Positions 9,480 to 17,074 of a DNA stretch of 64,000 nt are shown one piece after another. Both the position numbers and the translations under genes were made by a program. The DNA is from Hydrogenophaga pseudoflava NBRC 102511. GTDB lineage: Bacteria > Pseudomonadota > Gammaproteobacteria > Burkholderiales > Burkholderiaceae_C. The stretch is taken from NCBI RefSeq assembly GCF_001592285.1, contig NZ_BCWQ01000005.1, positions 62,001 to 126,000 on the forward strand, in the 5' to 3' direction. How positions within the stretch are numbered: the first letter of the stretch is position 1; each line of letters opens with the position of its first letter. The notes below the pieces were generated by a model. It saw only the letters and a list, made by a program, of their open reading frames with translations. It was not told the DNA's origin and searched no databases.

Positions 9480-9914
9480 ATGTCCACCGAATCAAGCCCC
9501 CGCCCCCACACCGATCTCCCCGAAGGCCGCGAGCTGGTGCTCAAGGTCATCCCCATGCCGGCCGACACCAACGGCAACGGCGACATCTTCGGTGGCTGGG
9601 TCATGGCCCAGGTCGACCTGGCCGGCGCGGTGCTGCCGGCGCGCTACGTCAAGGGGCGCATGGCGACCGTGGCGGTCAACCAGTTCATCTTCAAGCAGCC
9701 GGTGCGGGTGGGCGACATCCTGAGCTTCTATTCGCACGTCACCCGCGTGGGCAACACCTCGATCACGGTGCAGGTGGAGGTGTTCGCCGAACGCTTTTCC
9801 GCCCAGGGCCAGTACGTCAAGGTGACCGAGGCCAGCCTGACCTACGTCGCCATCGACCACGAGGGCCGCCCGCGCCCGATCCCGCGCGAGGGCCTGCCGG
9901 CCGGCATGGCCTGA
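9480..9914 (+). CDS. Acyl-CoA thioesterase (YciA-like hotdog)
   Basis: A 144-residue single hotdog-domain thioesterase that would hydrolyse acyl-CoA to free acid and CoA in the cytosol. NGDIFGGWVMAQVDLAG (about residues 31-47) is the classic hotdog helix with the catalytic aspartate of the YciA/acyl-CoA hydrolase group, and VAVNQFIFKQPVRVGD follows as expected. Length matches YciA-type enzymes (about 130-150). It lies alone between a divergent exporter gene and a convergent glutamine amidotransferase gene; the physiological substrate is not shown. Confidence 0.88.
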   Translation: MSTESSPRPHTDLPEGRELVLKVIPMPADTNGNGDIFGGWVMAQVDLAGAVLPARYVKGRMATVAVNQFIFKQPVRVGDILSFYSHVTRVGNTSITVQVEVFAERFSAQGQYVKVTEASLTYVAIDHEGRPRPIPREGLPAGMA

Positions 9915-9923
9915 GCCAGCCGT

Positions 9924-10661
9924 TCAGCGCGGCCAGCGCGCGCGCCAGCGGCCGTAGATGCGATCCGCCAGCGCCTGGCTGGTGGCCAGGTGGTCGCGGG
10001 TGCCTGAGCGCATGGCTGCGGGAGTCTGCACCGTGGCCGGGTGCGCCGCGCAGGCCGGGGCGTAACCGGAGCCCGGCACCGCGATCCAGTCTTCCACCTT
10101 GCGTTCCGTGATCTCGATGTGAAACTGCATCGCCAGGTGCTGGCGCAGCACGAAGGCCTGGTGCGGACAGGCCGCCGAGCCGGCGATGAGCTGTGCGCCC
10201 GGCGGCAGTTCGGTGAAGCTGTCGTAGTGCCACTGGTAGACCGTCGCGTCCGGCGCGTCGCCCAGCCAGTCGCGCGCCGCCGCGCTGCCGTCGTGGCGGA
10301 TGGGCAGCCAGCCGATTTCTGGCGTGTCGAGCGTCTGCACCTGGCCGCCGAAGGCGCGCGCGATGAGCTGCCCGCCCAGGCAGTGGCCGATGACCGGGAT
10401 GCCCAGCGCGTCGGCCTCGCGGATCAGCGCCTCGGCCTGGCGCAGGCTGGGGCGGTCGTCGTTGGCGCTCCAGGCGCCGCCGAGCACGGCCAGTCCTTTC
10501 AGCCCCCGCACCGTCGCTGGATAAACCTCACCCGCCTCGGTGCACAGCACGCGCCAGCGCACACCCTGTGCGTTGAGCCAGTCACCCAGGTGGCCCGGGC
10601 CGTCTTCGTGCAGGTGCTGGAGCACCAGCACCTCGGTGTCGTGGGAAGTCGGATCGTTCAT
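9924..10661 (-). CDS. Class I glutamine amidotransferase-like protein
   Basis: A 245-residue protein of the type 1 glutamine amidotransferase family. The nucleophile elbow GHCLGGQLIARAFGG carries the catalytic cysteine near residue 95, and QFHIEIT supplies the His and Glu-type partner. Free-standing members of this length (GMP-synthase glutaminase-like, GuaA-related) hydrolyse gamma-glutamyl bonds or partner unknown synthetases. The frame remains open upstream, but the ATG at 10659-10661 (NDPTSHDTEVLVLQH) gives the natural domain start. It lies 52 bases after the crotonase gene of the AtuA-like set and may be read through from it. Function beyond the family is unknown. Confidence 0.82.
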   Translation of the reverse strand: MNDPTSHDTEVLVLQHLHEDGPGHLGDWLNAQGVRWRVLCTEAGEVYPATVRGLKGLAVLGGAWSANDDRPSLRQAEALIREADALGIPVIGHCLGGQLIARAFGGQVQTLDTPEIGWLPIRHDGSAAARDWLGDAPDATVYQWHYDSFTELPPGAQLIAGSAACPHQAFVLRQHLAMQFHIEITERKVEDWIAVPGSGYAPACAAHPATVQTPAAMRSGTRDHLATSQALADRIYGRWRARWPR

Positions 10662-10713
10662 GGCCGGGATGATCGCCAGCCGGCCGGCCCGGCGGAGGGC
10701 CAATCCGCGCCGT

Positions 10714-11508
10714 TCAGAAGGTGCCGTGGCGGCCTTCGCCGGCCGCGAAGCGCGCCGCACCCTCCAGCGCATCGGGGATGCGCGCCCGGCCGCGCTGCCA
10801 CTCCTGCTGCAGCGCCTCGCCCAGCGGCAGGTCCCACTGCGCATGGGCGCTCTCGCGGTCGGCGCGCATCGTGGCCTGCGGGAAGGCGGCGAGCTGCCGC
10901 GCCAGCGCGATGGCGGCTTCGCGCGCCTGCCCGGTCGGCACCACGCGGTTGGCCAGCCCCATCTGCAGCGCCTCGGCCGCCTCGACCTTGCGGCCGGTGA
11001 GTATCAGGTCCATCGCGTGGCCCATGCCGATCAGGCGCGGCAGGCGCACCGTGCCGCCGTCGATCAGCGGCACGCCGAAGCGGCGGCAGTAGACACCGAA
11101 GTAGGCATCGTCTTCCATCACCCGCATGTCGCACCACAGCGCCAGTTCCATGCCGCCCGCCACCGCCGCGCCGCTGACCGCCGCGATCACCGGCTTGGAC
11201 AGGCGCAGACGCGATGGCCCCATGGGGCCGATGACGCGGGTGTCGTCGCTGTCGAAATCAAGTCCCGCCAGGCCATCGGTCTGCCCGGACGCTGCCAGCC
11301 GTGCCCCATGCTGCAGGTCCCAGCCGGCGCAGAAGTGGCCATGCGCGCCATGGAACACCGCGACCTTGGCGGCCGGGTCGTCCTCGAAGGCGAGGAAGGC
11401 GGCGTGCAGCGCCTGTGCGGTGTCGCCATCGACCGCGTTGCGCACCTCGGGGCGGTTCAAGGTGACGACGTAGATGTCGTCGATGACTTCGGTGGTGACG
11501 GCGGTCAT
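10714..11508 (-). CDS. Enoyl-CoA hydratase/isomerase family protein
   Basis: A 264-residue crotonase. The oxyanion-hole segments are HGHFCAGWDL (about 56-65) and GAAVAGGMELALWCD (about 115-129), and RFGVPLIDGGTVRLPRLIG follows the usual layout. Members add water to, or isomerise, 2-enoyl-CoA thioesters. It overlaps the small AtuA-like gene by 4 bases (ATGA), so the three genes 13285-10714 form one coupled unit. This placement suggests a hydration or isomerisation step in the same branched or terpenoid acid pathway. The ATG at 11506-11508 was chosen over an in-frame start 15 bases upstream because of the overlap. Confidence 0.87.
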   Translation of the reverse strand: MTAVTTEVIDDIYVVTLNRPEVRNAVDGDTAQALHAAFLAFEDDPAAKVAVFHGAHGHFCAGWDLQHGARLAASGQTDGLAGLDFDSDDTRVIGPMGPSRLRLSKPVIAAVSGAAVAGGMELALWCDMRVMEDDAYFGVYCRRFGVPLIDGGTVRLPRLIGMGHAMDLILTGRKVEAAEALQMGLANRVVPTGQAREAAIALARQLAAFPQATMRADRESAHAQWDLPLGEALQQEWQRGRARIPDALEGAARFAAGEGRHGTF

Positions 11509-11888
11509 GCCTGCTCTCCCCACCAGCCCACACGCGGCTCATTCAATGCCGCCTGAAGCTCGTCTTCTGACACCTCGATCTCCATCCGCAACAGCGCCCC
11601 CGCCATCGACTTGCCCAGGTTGTCCAGCCGCAGGTTGCGGGCGCCGCCACCCTGCAGCGCGCCCTTGAGCACCAGCTTGAGCGCGAGGATGTTGGGCAGC
11701 GGCCAGCGGTCCAGCTCGCCCGGCAGCCAGGGCGCGAAGTGCTGCCGCACGCGCTCGGCCGTGACCTCGCGTTCGAGGATGCGGTAGCCCGCCTCGTTCC
11801 AGGCGAACAGCCCGAAGTCGACCCAGTCGGCCTTGTCGCCGCTGCGCGCATGGGCGATGCGGACCAGGGGTATGCGAACTCCGTTCAT
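11505..11888 (-). CDS. Small AtuA-related protein (C-terminal AtuA domain)
   Basis: A 127-residue protein matching the small domain that forms the C-terminus of long AtuA proteins (ferredoxin-like AtuA-associated fold). The opening VRIPLVRIAHARSGDKAD with the conserved GDKAD, and the later NILALKLVLKGALQGGGARNLRLDNLGKS, are typical of this family. Here it is encoded separately from the DUF1446 protein upstream and overlaps it by 4 bases, so the two probably act as subunits of one complex. Its biochemical role is not established; genetic context in Pseudomonas ties AtuA to growth on acyclic terpenes. It is translationally coupled to the crotonase gene downstream. Confidence 0.8.
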   Translation of the reverse strand: MNGVRIPLVRIAHARSGDKADWVDFGLFAWNEAGYRILEREVTAERVRQHFAPWLPGELDRWPLPNILALKLVLKGALQGGGARNLRLDNLGKSMAGALLRMEIEVSEDELQAALNEPRVGWWGEQA

Positions 11889-13285
11889 GCGGCACCTCCC
11901 AGCATCTCGACCCGCACATTGGGCTCCACCTCCGCCCGAGGGATCAGCGTCGGCCAGATGCCCAGCAGCTCGCTGGTGTTGTGCAGCCCGGTGAAGCCGC
12001 AGGTGTAGGCCGGGCCGCTGAGGCCGATCCAGGGGAACAGGCGGCCGAAGCCGTCGGCGGCGGCCTTCACGTTCGTGCGCAGCACCAGCCGCGTCCAGAC
12101 CTCGTTCATCTGGTTCAGCTGCTCCGGCGGCGGCAGCGGCGCCAGCGGGCCGTGCGCCGAGTTCAGGCCCGGGTATTCCACGTACAGCTCCTCGTGCGAC
12201 ACGCGCCGCTCGGCCAGCTGGGTGCGAATGGTGTCGATGGCGGCCTGCGCCTTGTCCCAGGCGTCGGGCCAGGAAAAGCCCCAGGTGACCTCGGCCCTGA
12301 AGCCGTCGCTGAACCCGGCGACCACCTTGAGCTGGTCGCCCGGTGCTGTGCCGCGCGCCCCGGTCAGCCGCACGCGGTCGTGGCCCTCGTCGTGCAGGTG
12401 GATGCCGCCCATGTCCAGCACCACGTCGGGCGAGCGGTAGGCGTGCGGGTCGTGCACCTCGTACAGCAGCTGCTGGCGCACGGTGTCGAAGTTGACGCGC
12501 CCGCCCGTGCCCGGCGCCTTGGTGATGAGGGCCGTGCCGTCGTCCCACACCTCGGCAATGGGAAAACCGATGTGCGCCAGATCGGGGATGGCCTTCCAGG
12601 CCTCCTGGCTGCCGAAGTTGCCGCCGCTGCCCTGGCCCGAACATTCGAGCAGGTGGCCCACGGTGAGGCCCTGCGCCAGCCGGTCGAGACCGGCGGCGTC
12701 GGTGGCCTTCAGGTCCCAGCCCAGGTGGTGGGCGATGGGGCCGAGGAACAGCGCGGCGTCGGCCACGCGGCCGGTGATCACGATGTCCGCGCCCCGGTCC
12801 AGCGCCTGCACGATGGGCGCCGCGCCCAGGTAGGCGTTGCCGAACACCAGCCGCTCGCGCACCGCCGACACCGGCTCGCCGCTGAACAGGTGGGCCAGCG
12901 CCGCGTCGGGCACCGACGCGTCGAGCAGGCGCGGCAGCACGTCGTCCCCGGTCACCACCGCGATGCGCGGCGCCATGCCCTTGGCCGCCAGCGCGGCCTG
13001 CACCGCCTGCGCAGCCCCCAGGGGGTTGAGGCCACCCGCGTTGCAGACGAAGCGCACGCCGCGCGCCCGCATCAGCGGCCACAGCCGCAGCAGCATGGGC
13101 ACGACATCGCGCGCGTAGCCCAGCGACGGGTCGCGCTGCCGGTCTTTCTGCAGGATGGCCAGGGTGAGTTCGGCCAGGTGGTCGCTGGCGATGAACTGCA
13201 CATCGCCACGTTCGATGCTGGCGACCACGGGCTCCCAGTGGTCGCCATAAAAGCCGAGACCGGCGCCGATGCGGATGGACTTCAT
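11885..13285 (-). CDS. AtuA-like acyclic terpene utilisation protein (DUF1446)
   Basis: A 466-residue DUF1446 protein, the main domain of AtuA. Recognisable segments are IGAGLGFYGDHWEP at the N-terminus, SDHLAELTLAIL, FVCNAGGLNP, ITGRVADAALFLGP and ECSGQGSGGNFG. In Pseudomonas, AtuA is a single longer protein (about 590 residues from memory) needed for citronellol and geraniol use, with an unknown reaction; here the C-terminal part is a separate gene. It heads a three-gene overlapping operon with the small AtuA-like protein and a crotonase. A palindrome shared with the atuR-type promoter lies 32-48 bases upstream of the ATG, pointing to common control. Confidence 0.85.
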   Translation of the reverse strand: MKSIRIGAGLGFYGDHWEPVVASIERGDVQFIASDHLAELTLAILQKDRQRDPSLGYARDVVPMLLRLWPLMRARGVRFVCNAGGLNPLGAAQAVQAALAAKGMAPRIAVVTGDDVLPRLLDASVPDAALAHLFSGEPVSAVRERLVFGNAYLGAAPIVQALDRGADIVITGRVADAALFLGPIAHHLGWDLKATDAAGLDRLAQGLTVGHLLECSGQGSGGNFGSQEAWKAIPDLAHIGFPIAEVWDDGTALITKAPGTGGRVNFDTVRQQLLYEVHDPHAYRSPDVVLDMGGIHLHDEGHDRVRLTGARGTAPGDQLKVVAGFSDGFRAEVTWGFSWPDAWDKAQAAIDTIRTQLAERRVSHEELYVEYPGLNSAHGPLAPLPPPEQLNQMNEVWTRLVLRTNVKAAADGFGRLFPWIGLSGPAYTCGFTGLHNTSELLGIWPTLIPRAEVEPNVRVEMLGGAA

Positions 13286-13316
13286 GCGGCCAGCATACGG
13301 GCACTCCCTATTTTTG

Positions 13317-13333
13317 CAAAGCGATTGCTTGCT
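13317..13333. promoter_or_regulatory. Palindromic operator shared with the atuR-type promoter
   Basis: On the minus strand this site reads AGCAAGCAATCGCTTTG. The same 17 bases with one change occur at 38452-38468 upstream of the TetR regulator of the carboxylase operon. The core is a near-perfect palindrome (AAGCRATTGCTT). It lies between the divergent AtuA-like and livH genes, 32 bases from the AtuA-like ATG, and overlaps a TTGCAA-N17-ATAAGG promoter-like pair pointing to livH. It is a likely TetR-repressor binding site; the binding protein is inferred. Confidence 0.65.
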
Positions 13334-13492
13334 GAAAATAAGGCGCAGAAAAACTGCCGCCTGCGCGACTCGGGCTCGGGTCTACCCTGACGCCGGTTTC
13401 AGGCAAGGCCGATATAAAACCCGCACCACAGCTGGACCCTGCGCCACAGCATTTGCAGCGCCCTGTGTCCACAACAACAAAGGAGACAGTGC

Positions 13493-14368
13493 GTGCAACT
13501 GCTGCAACTGCTGATCGGCGGTGTGGCCCAGGGATGCATCTACGGACTCATTGCCCTGGGCTTCGTGCTGATCTACAAGGCCACCGAGACGGTGAGCTTC
13601 GCGCAGGGGGACCTGATGATGGTCGGCGCCTTCGGTGGCCTGCTCACCATGACCCTGCTGGGGTTTCCCTTCTGGGTCTCGGTGCTGGCGGCCGTCATCG
13701 GCATGGGCCTGTTCGGCGTGCTGCTCGAACGCATGGTGATCCGCCCCATCCTGGGCCAGCCGGCGTTCTCCATCGTGATGCTCACCATCGGCGTGGGCTA
13801 CGTGCTGCGCGGCGTGATCACCATGATCCCCAACATCGGCACCGACACGCACTCGCTGGCCGTGCCCTACGCGGGCGAGGTGCTGAACATGGGCGGCCTG
13901 GTGCTGGCGGCCGAGCAGCTGGTGATCATCGGCGTGACCGCGGTGCTCTGCGGCGGCCTGTTCGCCATGTTCAAGTACAGCAAGCTGGGCATCGCCATGC
14001 AGGCCTCGTCGCAGAACCAGCTGGCGGCCTACTACATGGGCATCCCGGTCAAGCGGCTCAATGGCCTGGTCTGGGGCCTGGCGGCCGGTGTGGCGGCCAT
14101 CGCCGGCCTGCTGCTGGCGCCGATCACTTTCGTGCACGCCAACATGGGCTTCATCGGCCTCAAGGCCTTTCCGGCCGCGGTGGTGGGCGGCTTTGGCAGC
14201 CTGCCCGGCGCCATCGTCGGCGGCCTGGTGATCGGCATCGTGGAGGCGCTCTCGGGCTTCTACCTGCCCGAAGGTTTCAAGGACATCGCGCCCTACATCG
14301 TGGTGCTGCTGATGCTGGTGCTCAAGCCGAACGGCCTGTTCGGCGAGAAGCTGCGCAAAAAGGTCTGA
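13493..14368 (+). CDS. LIV-type ABC transporter permease (LivH-like)
   Basis: A 291-residue inner-membrane permease of the branched-chain amino acid/LIV family with about eight hydrophobic helices. The start LLQLLIGGVAQGCIYGLIALGFVLI and the motif PAAVVGGFGSLPGAIVGGLVIGI are typical of LivH. GTG at 13493 is used, preceded by a good AAAGGAGA ribosome site at 13480-13487. It opens a six-gene operon (livH-livM-livG-livF-ligase-binding protein). The substrate need not be an amino acid: LIV systems in this group also import aromatic, dicarboxylic or branched acids, and the enclosed acyl-CoA ligase suggests an organic acid. Confidence 0.9.
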   Translation: MQLLQLLIGGVAQGCIYGLIALGFVLIYKATETVSFAQGDLMMVGAFGGLLTMTLLGFPFWVSVLAAVIGMGLFGVLLERMVIRPILGQPAFSIVMLTIGVGYVLRGVITMIPNIGTDTHSLAVPYAGEVLNMGGLVLAAEQLVIIGVTAVLCGGLFAMFKYSKLGIAMQASSQNQLAAYYMGIPVKRLNGLVWGLAAGVAAIAGLLLAPITFVHANMGFIGLKAFPAAVVGGFGSLPGAIVGGLVIGIVEALSGFYLPEGFKDIAPYIVVLLMLVLKPNGLFGEKLRKKV

Positions 14369-14372
14369 ACCG

Positions 14373-15449
14373 ATGCGTTTCATTTTCAAGACCGACTACG
14401 ACCAGGACATCCGGCTGGCCAAACACGGCGGCCATGTGTTCTGGTACAGCCTGCTGGGCCTGTTCCTCGCGGTGGCGCCCTGGGCCCTGCCCGAGTACTG
14501 GCTGGCGCAACTCACCTTCGTGCTGATCTACGCCATCGTCGGTCTGGGCCTGATGCTGCTGGCCGGTTTCACCGGCCTGTTCTCGCTCGGCCACGCGGCC
14601 TTCCTCGGCGTCGGCGCCTACACCGAGGCGGTGCTCACCAACGCGGGCTGGCCCTTCCCTGTCTCCATCGCCTGTGCCGGCCTGCTCTCGGCCGCGGTGG
14701 GCATGGTGGTGGGCCTGCCGGCGCTGCGCGTCAAGGGCATCTACCTGGGCATGGCCACGCTGGCCTTCGGTTTCATCGTCGAAGAAGGCTTGGCGCGCTG
14801 GGAGCACGTGACCGGCGGCAACGCCGGCCTGGTGGTCAACCCGCCGGCCATCGGCGGCTGGACCATCGACTCCACCGAAGGCTTCTACTTCCTCTGCCTG
14901 GTGCTCTGCGTGGGCGCCACGCTGGCCATCGTCAACCTGCTGCGCGCGCCCACCGGCCGCGCCTTCGTGGCCATCCGCGACTCCGAGATCTCGGCGCAGA
15001 GCATGGGCATCCACCTGGCGCGCTACAAGACGCTGAGCTTCGCCTTGTCGGCCGCGCTGGCCGGCATCGGCGGCGCGCTGTACGCGCACAAGATCCAGTT
15101 CCTCTCGCCCGACCAGTTCTCCATCATCCAGTCCATCGACCTGCTGCTGATGGTGGTGATTGGCGGGCTGGGCTCGATCCACGGCGCCTTCCTGGGCGCG
15201 ATGTTCCTGATCGTGATGCCGCAGCTGATCGCCCTCGCCAAGGACTTCCTGCCCGAGGCCATCGGCCAGTCCACCGGCCTGCAGGGCACGGTCTACGGCG
15301 CGGTGCTGATCGCCTTCGTGCTGTTCGAGCCCATGGGGCTGTATGGCCGCTGGCTCAAGGTCCGCACCTGGTTCCAGCTGTTCCCGTTCTACCGCAAGGG
15401 CATGTTCAAGCGGCAGAAGTCGTTCCAGAAATCGGACCGTCTGAAATGA
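14373..15449 (+). CDS. LIV-type ABC transporter permease (LivM-like)
   Basis: A 358-residue second permease of the LIV-type importer with about ten hydrophobic helices. It has the LivM signature GLGLMLLAGFTGLFSLGHAAFLGVGAYT (about residues 50-77) and a later VIGGLGSIHGAFLGA loop that contacts the ATPases. It pairs with the LivH-like protein to form the membrane channel. A ribosome site is not obvious and the start lies 4 bases after livH, so translation is probably coupled. Its stop overlaps the livG-like start in ATGA. Confidence 0.9.
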   Translation: MRFIFKTDYDQDIRLAKHGGHVFWYSLLGLFLAVAPWALPEYWLAQLTFVLIYAIVGLGLMLLAGFTGLFSLGHAAFLGVGAYTEAVLTNAGWPFPVSIACAGLLSAAVGMVVGLPALRVKGIYLGMATLAFGFIVEEGLARWEHVTGGNAGLVVNPPAIGGWTIDSTEGFYFLCLVLCVGATLAIVNLLRAPTGRAFVAIRDSEISAQSMGIHLARYKTLSFALSAALAGIGGALYAHKIQFLSPDQFSIIQSIDLLLMVVIGGLGSIHGAFLGAMFLIVMPQLIALAKDFLPEAIGQSTGLQGTVYGAVLIAFVLFEPMGLYGRWLKVRTWFQLFPFYRKGMFKRQKSFQKSDRLK

Positions 15450-16285
15450 GCGCCATGAACGACGACATCCTCCTCTCGGCCCGGGACCTCAGCGTGCGCT
15501 TCGGCGGCGTGCTGGCGGTCAACAAGGTGAGCTTCGACGTCAGGAAGGGCGAGGTGTTCACCCTCATCGGCCCCAACGGCGCGGGCAAGACCACGGTGTT
15601 CAACCTGATCAGCCGCATCTACACGCCCACCAGCGGCGAGATCCACTTCGCCAGCCACCAGGGGCCGCTGAAGCTGACCGACCTGCCGCCGCACAAGGTG
15701 GCCGGCCTGGGCATCGCACGCACCTTCCAGAACATCGAGTTGTTCGAGCACGCCACGGTGCTGCAGAACCTGCTGATCGGCCGCCACACGCACCGGCAGA
15801 CCGGGCTGTGGAGCGAGCTGCTCTTCACCGGCAAGACCCGCGCCGCCGAGATCGCCGCGCGCGAGAAGGTGGAGCAGGTGATCGACTTCCTCGACCTGCA
15901 GCACCACCGCGAGTCGATGGTGGCCGGCCTGCCGTATGGCGTGCGCAAGGTGGTGGAGCTGGCGCGCGCGCTGTGCACCGAACCGCGCCTGCTGCTGCTG
16001 GACGAACCGTCGTCGGGCCTGAACGTGGAGGAAACCGAGGACATGGCGTTCTGGATCAGCGACATCAAGAACGAGCTGGGCGTGACGGTGCTGATGGTCG
16101 AACACGACATGACCCTCGTGTCCAAGGTGTCCGACCGCGTGCTGGCCATGAGCATGGGCGCCGAGCTGGCCACCGGCACGCCGGCCGAGGTGCAGAGCCA
16201 CCCCGGCGTGATCGAGGCCTACCTCGGCACGGTGGACGACGTGTCCAGCCTGCGCCGCGAGAACCATGTGAGGGTGGCGGCATGA
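15446..16285 (+). CDS. LIV-type ABC transporter ATPase (LivG-like)
   Basis: A 279-residue cytosolic ATPase with Walker A GPNGAGKTT, Walker B LLLLDEPSSGLN and switch histidine in MVEHDM. The degenerate signature (AGLPYGVRKVVELAR) and the insertion IARTFQNIELFEHATVLQN are typical of LivG. It powers the importer with the LivF-like ATPase. It overlaps livM by 4 bases and the livF-like gene by 4 bases. The Q-loop region is longer than in LivF, with HTHRQTGLWSELLFTGKTR, as usual for the LivG group. Confidence 0.92.
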   Translation: MSAMNDDILLSARDLSVRFGGVLAVNKVSFDVRKGEVFTLIGPNGAGKTTVFNLISRIYTPTSGEIHFASHQGPLKLTDLPPHKVAGLGIARTFQNIELFEHATVLQNLLIGRHTHRQTGLWSELLFTGKTRAAEIAAREKVEQVIDFLDLQHHRESMVAGLPYGVRKVVELARALCTEPRLLLLDEPSSGLNVEETEDMAFWISDIKNELGVTVLMVEHDMTLVSKVSDRVLAMSMGAELATGTPAEVQSHPGVIEAYLGTVDDVSSLRRENHVRVAA

Positions 16286-17070
16286 CGGCCCCGGTCACCG
16301 ACAACGCGGTGCTCAAGCTCCTCAACGTCGAGAGCGCCTACGGCCCCATCAAGGCCATCCGCGGCGTGAGCCTGCAGGTGCGGCGCGGCGAGATCGCCAC
16401 CGTGCTGGGCAGCAACGGCGCCGGCAAGACCACCATCCTCAAGACCATCAGCGGCATCATCGACCCGCGCAAGGGCAGCATCGAATTCAAGGGCAACGAC
16501 ATCACCGCGCAGGACCCGGCGCTGATCGTGCAGCAGGGGCTGATGCACGTGCCCGAAGGCCGCGAGGTGTTTCCGCTGCTCTCGGTGCGCGACAACCTGC
16601 TCATGGGCGCCTACACCCGCAGCGACCGCGACGGCGTGGCGCGGGACATGGAGCTGGTCTTCAACTACTTCCCGATCCTGCGCGAGCGTGCTGCGCAGGA
16701 CGCCGGACTGCTCTCGGGCGGCCAGCAGCAGATGCTGGCGATCAGCCGCGCGCTGATGGCCAACCCCGACCTGATCCTGCTCGACGAGCCCAGCCTCGGT
16801 CTCTCGCCCAAGCTGACCAAGGAAATCTTCGAGATCGTGGTGCGCATCAACCGCGAGCGCGGCACCACCATCCTGCTGGTGGAGCAGAACGCCAACATGG
16901 CGCTCAACGCGTCCGATTACGGCTATGTGCTGGAGAACGGACGCATCGTGATGGAAGACACCTGCGCCCGCCTGCGCGAGAAGGACGACATCAAGGAGTT
17001 CTACCTCGGCATGAAGGAAGCCGGCGTGCGCGCCGACCGCCGCTGGAAAAAGAAGAAGAACTGGAGGTGA
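16282..17070 (+). CDS. LIV-type ABC transporter ATPase (LivF-like)
   Basis: A 262-residue second ATPase with Walker A GSNGAGKTT, signature LSGGQQQM, Walker B LILLDEPSLGLSP and LVEQN as the switch motif; VPEGREVFPLLSVRDNL is the LivF hallmark. The frame stays open upstream, but the ATG at 16282 overlaps the livG stop in ATGA and gives the family N-terminus (LKLLNVESAYGPIKAI). The C-terminus is unusually basic (RADRRWKKKKNWR) and extends a little beyond the usual end of about 235 residues. The ligase gene starts 4 bases downstream. Confidence 0.92.
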   Translation: MTAPVTDNAVLKLLNVESAYGPIKAIRGVSLQVRRGEIATVLGSNGAGKTTILKTISGIIDPRKGSIEFKGNDITAQDPALIVQQGLMHVPEGREVFPLLSVRDNLLMGAYTRSDRDGVARDMELVFNYFPILRERAAQDAGLLSGGQQQMLAISRALMANPDLILLDEPSLGLSPKLTKEIFEIVVRINRERGTTILLVEQNANMALNASDYGYVLENGRIVMEDTCARLREKDDIKEFYLGMKEAGVRADRRWKKKKNWR

Positions 17071-17074
17071 GCGC

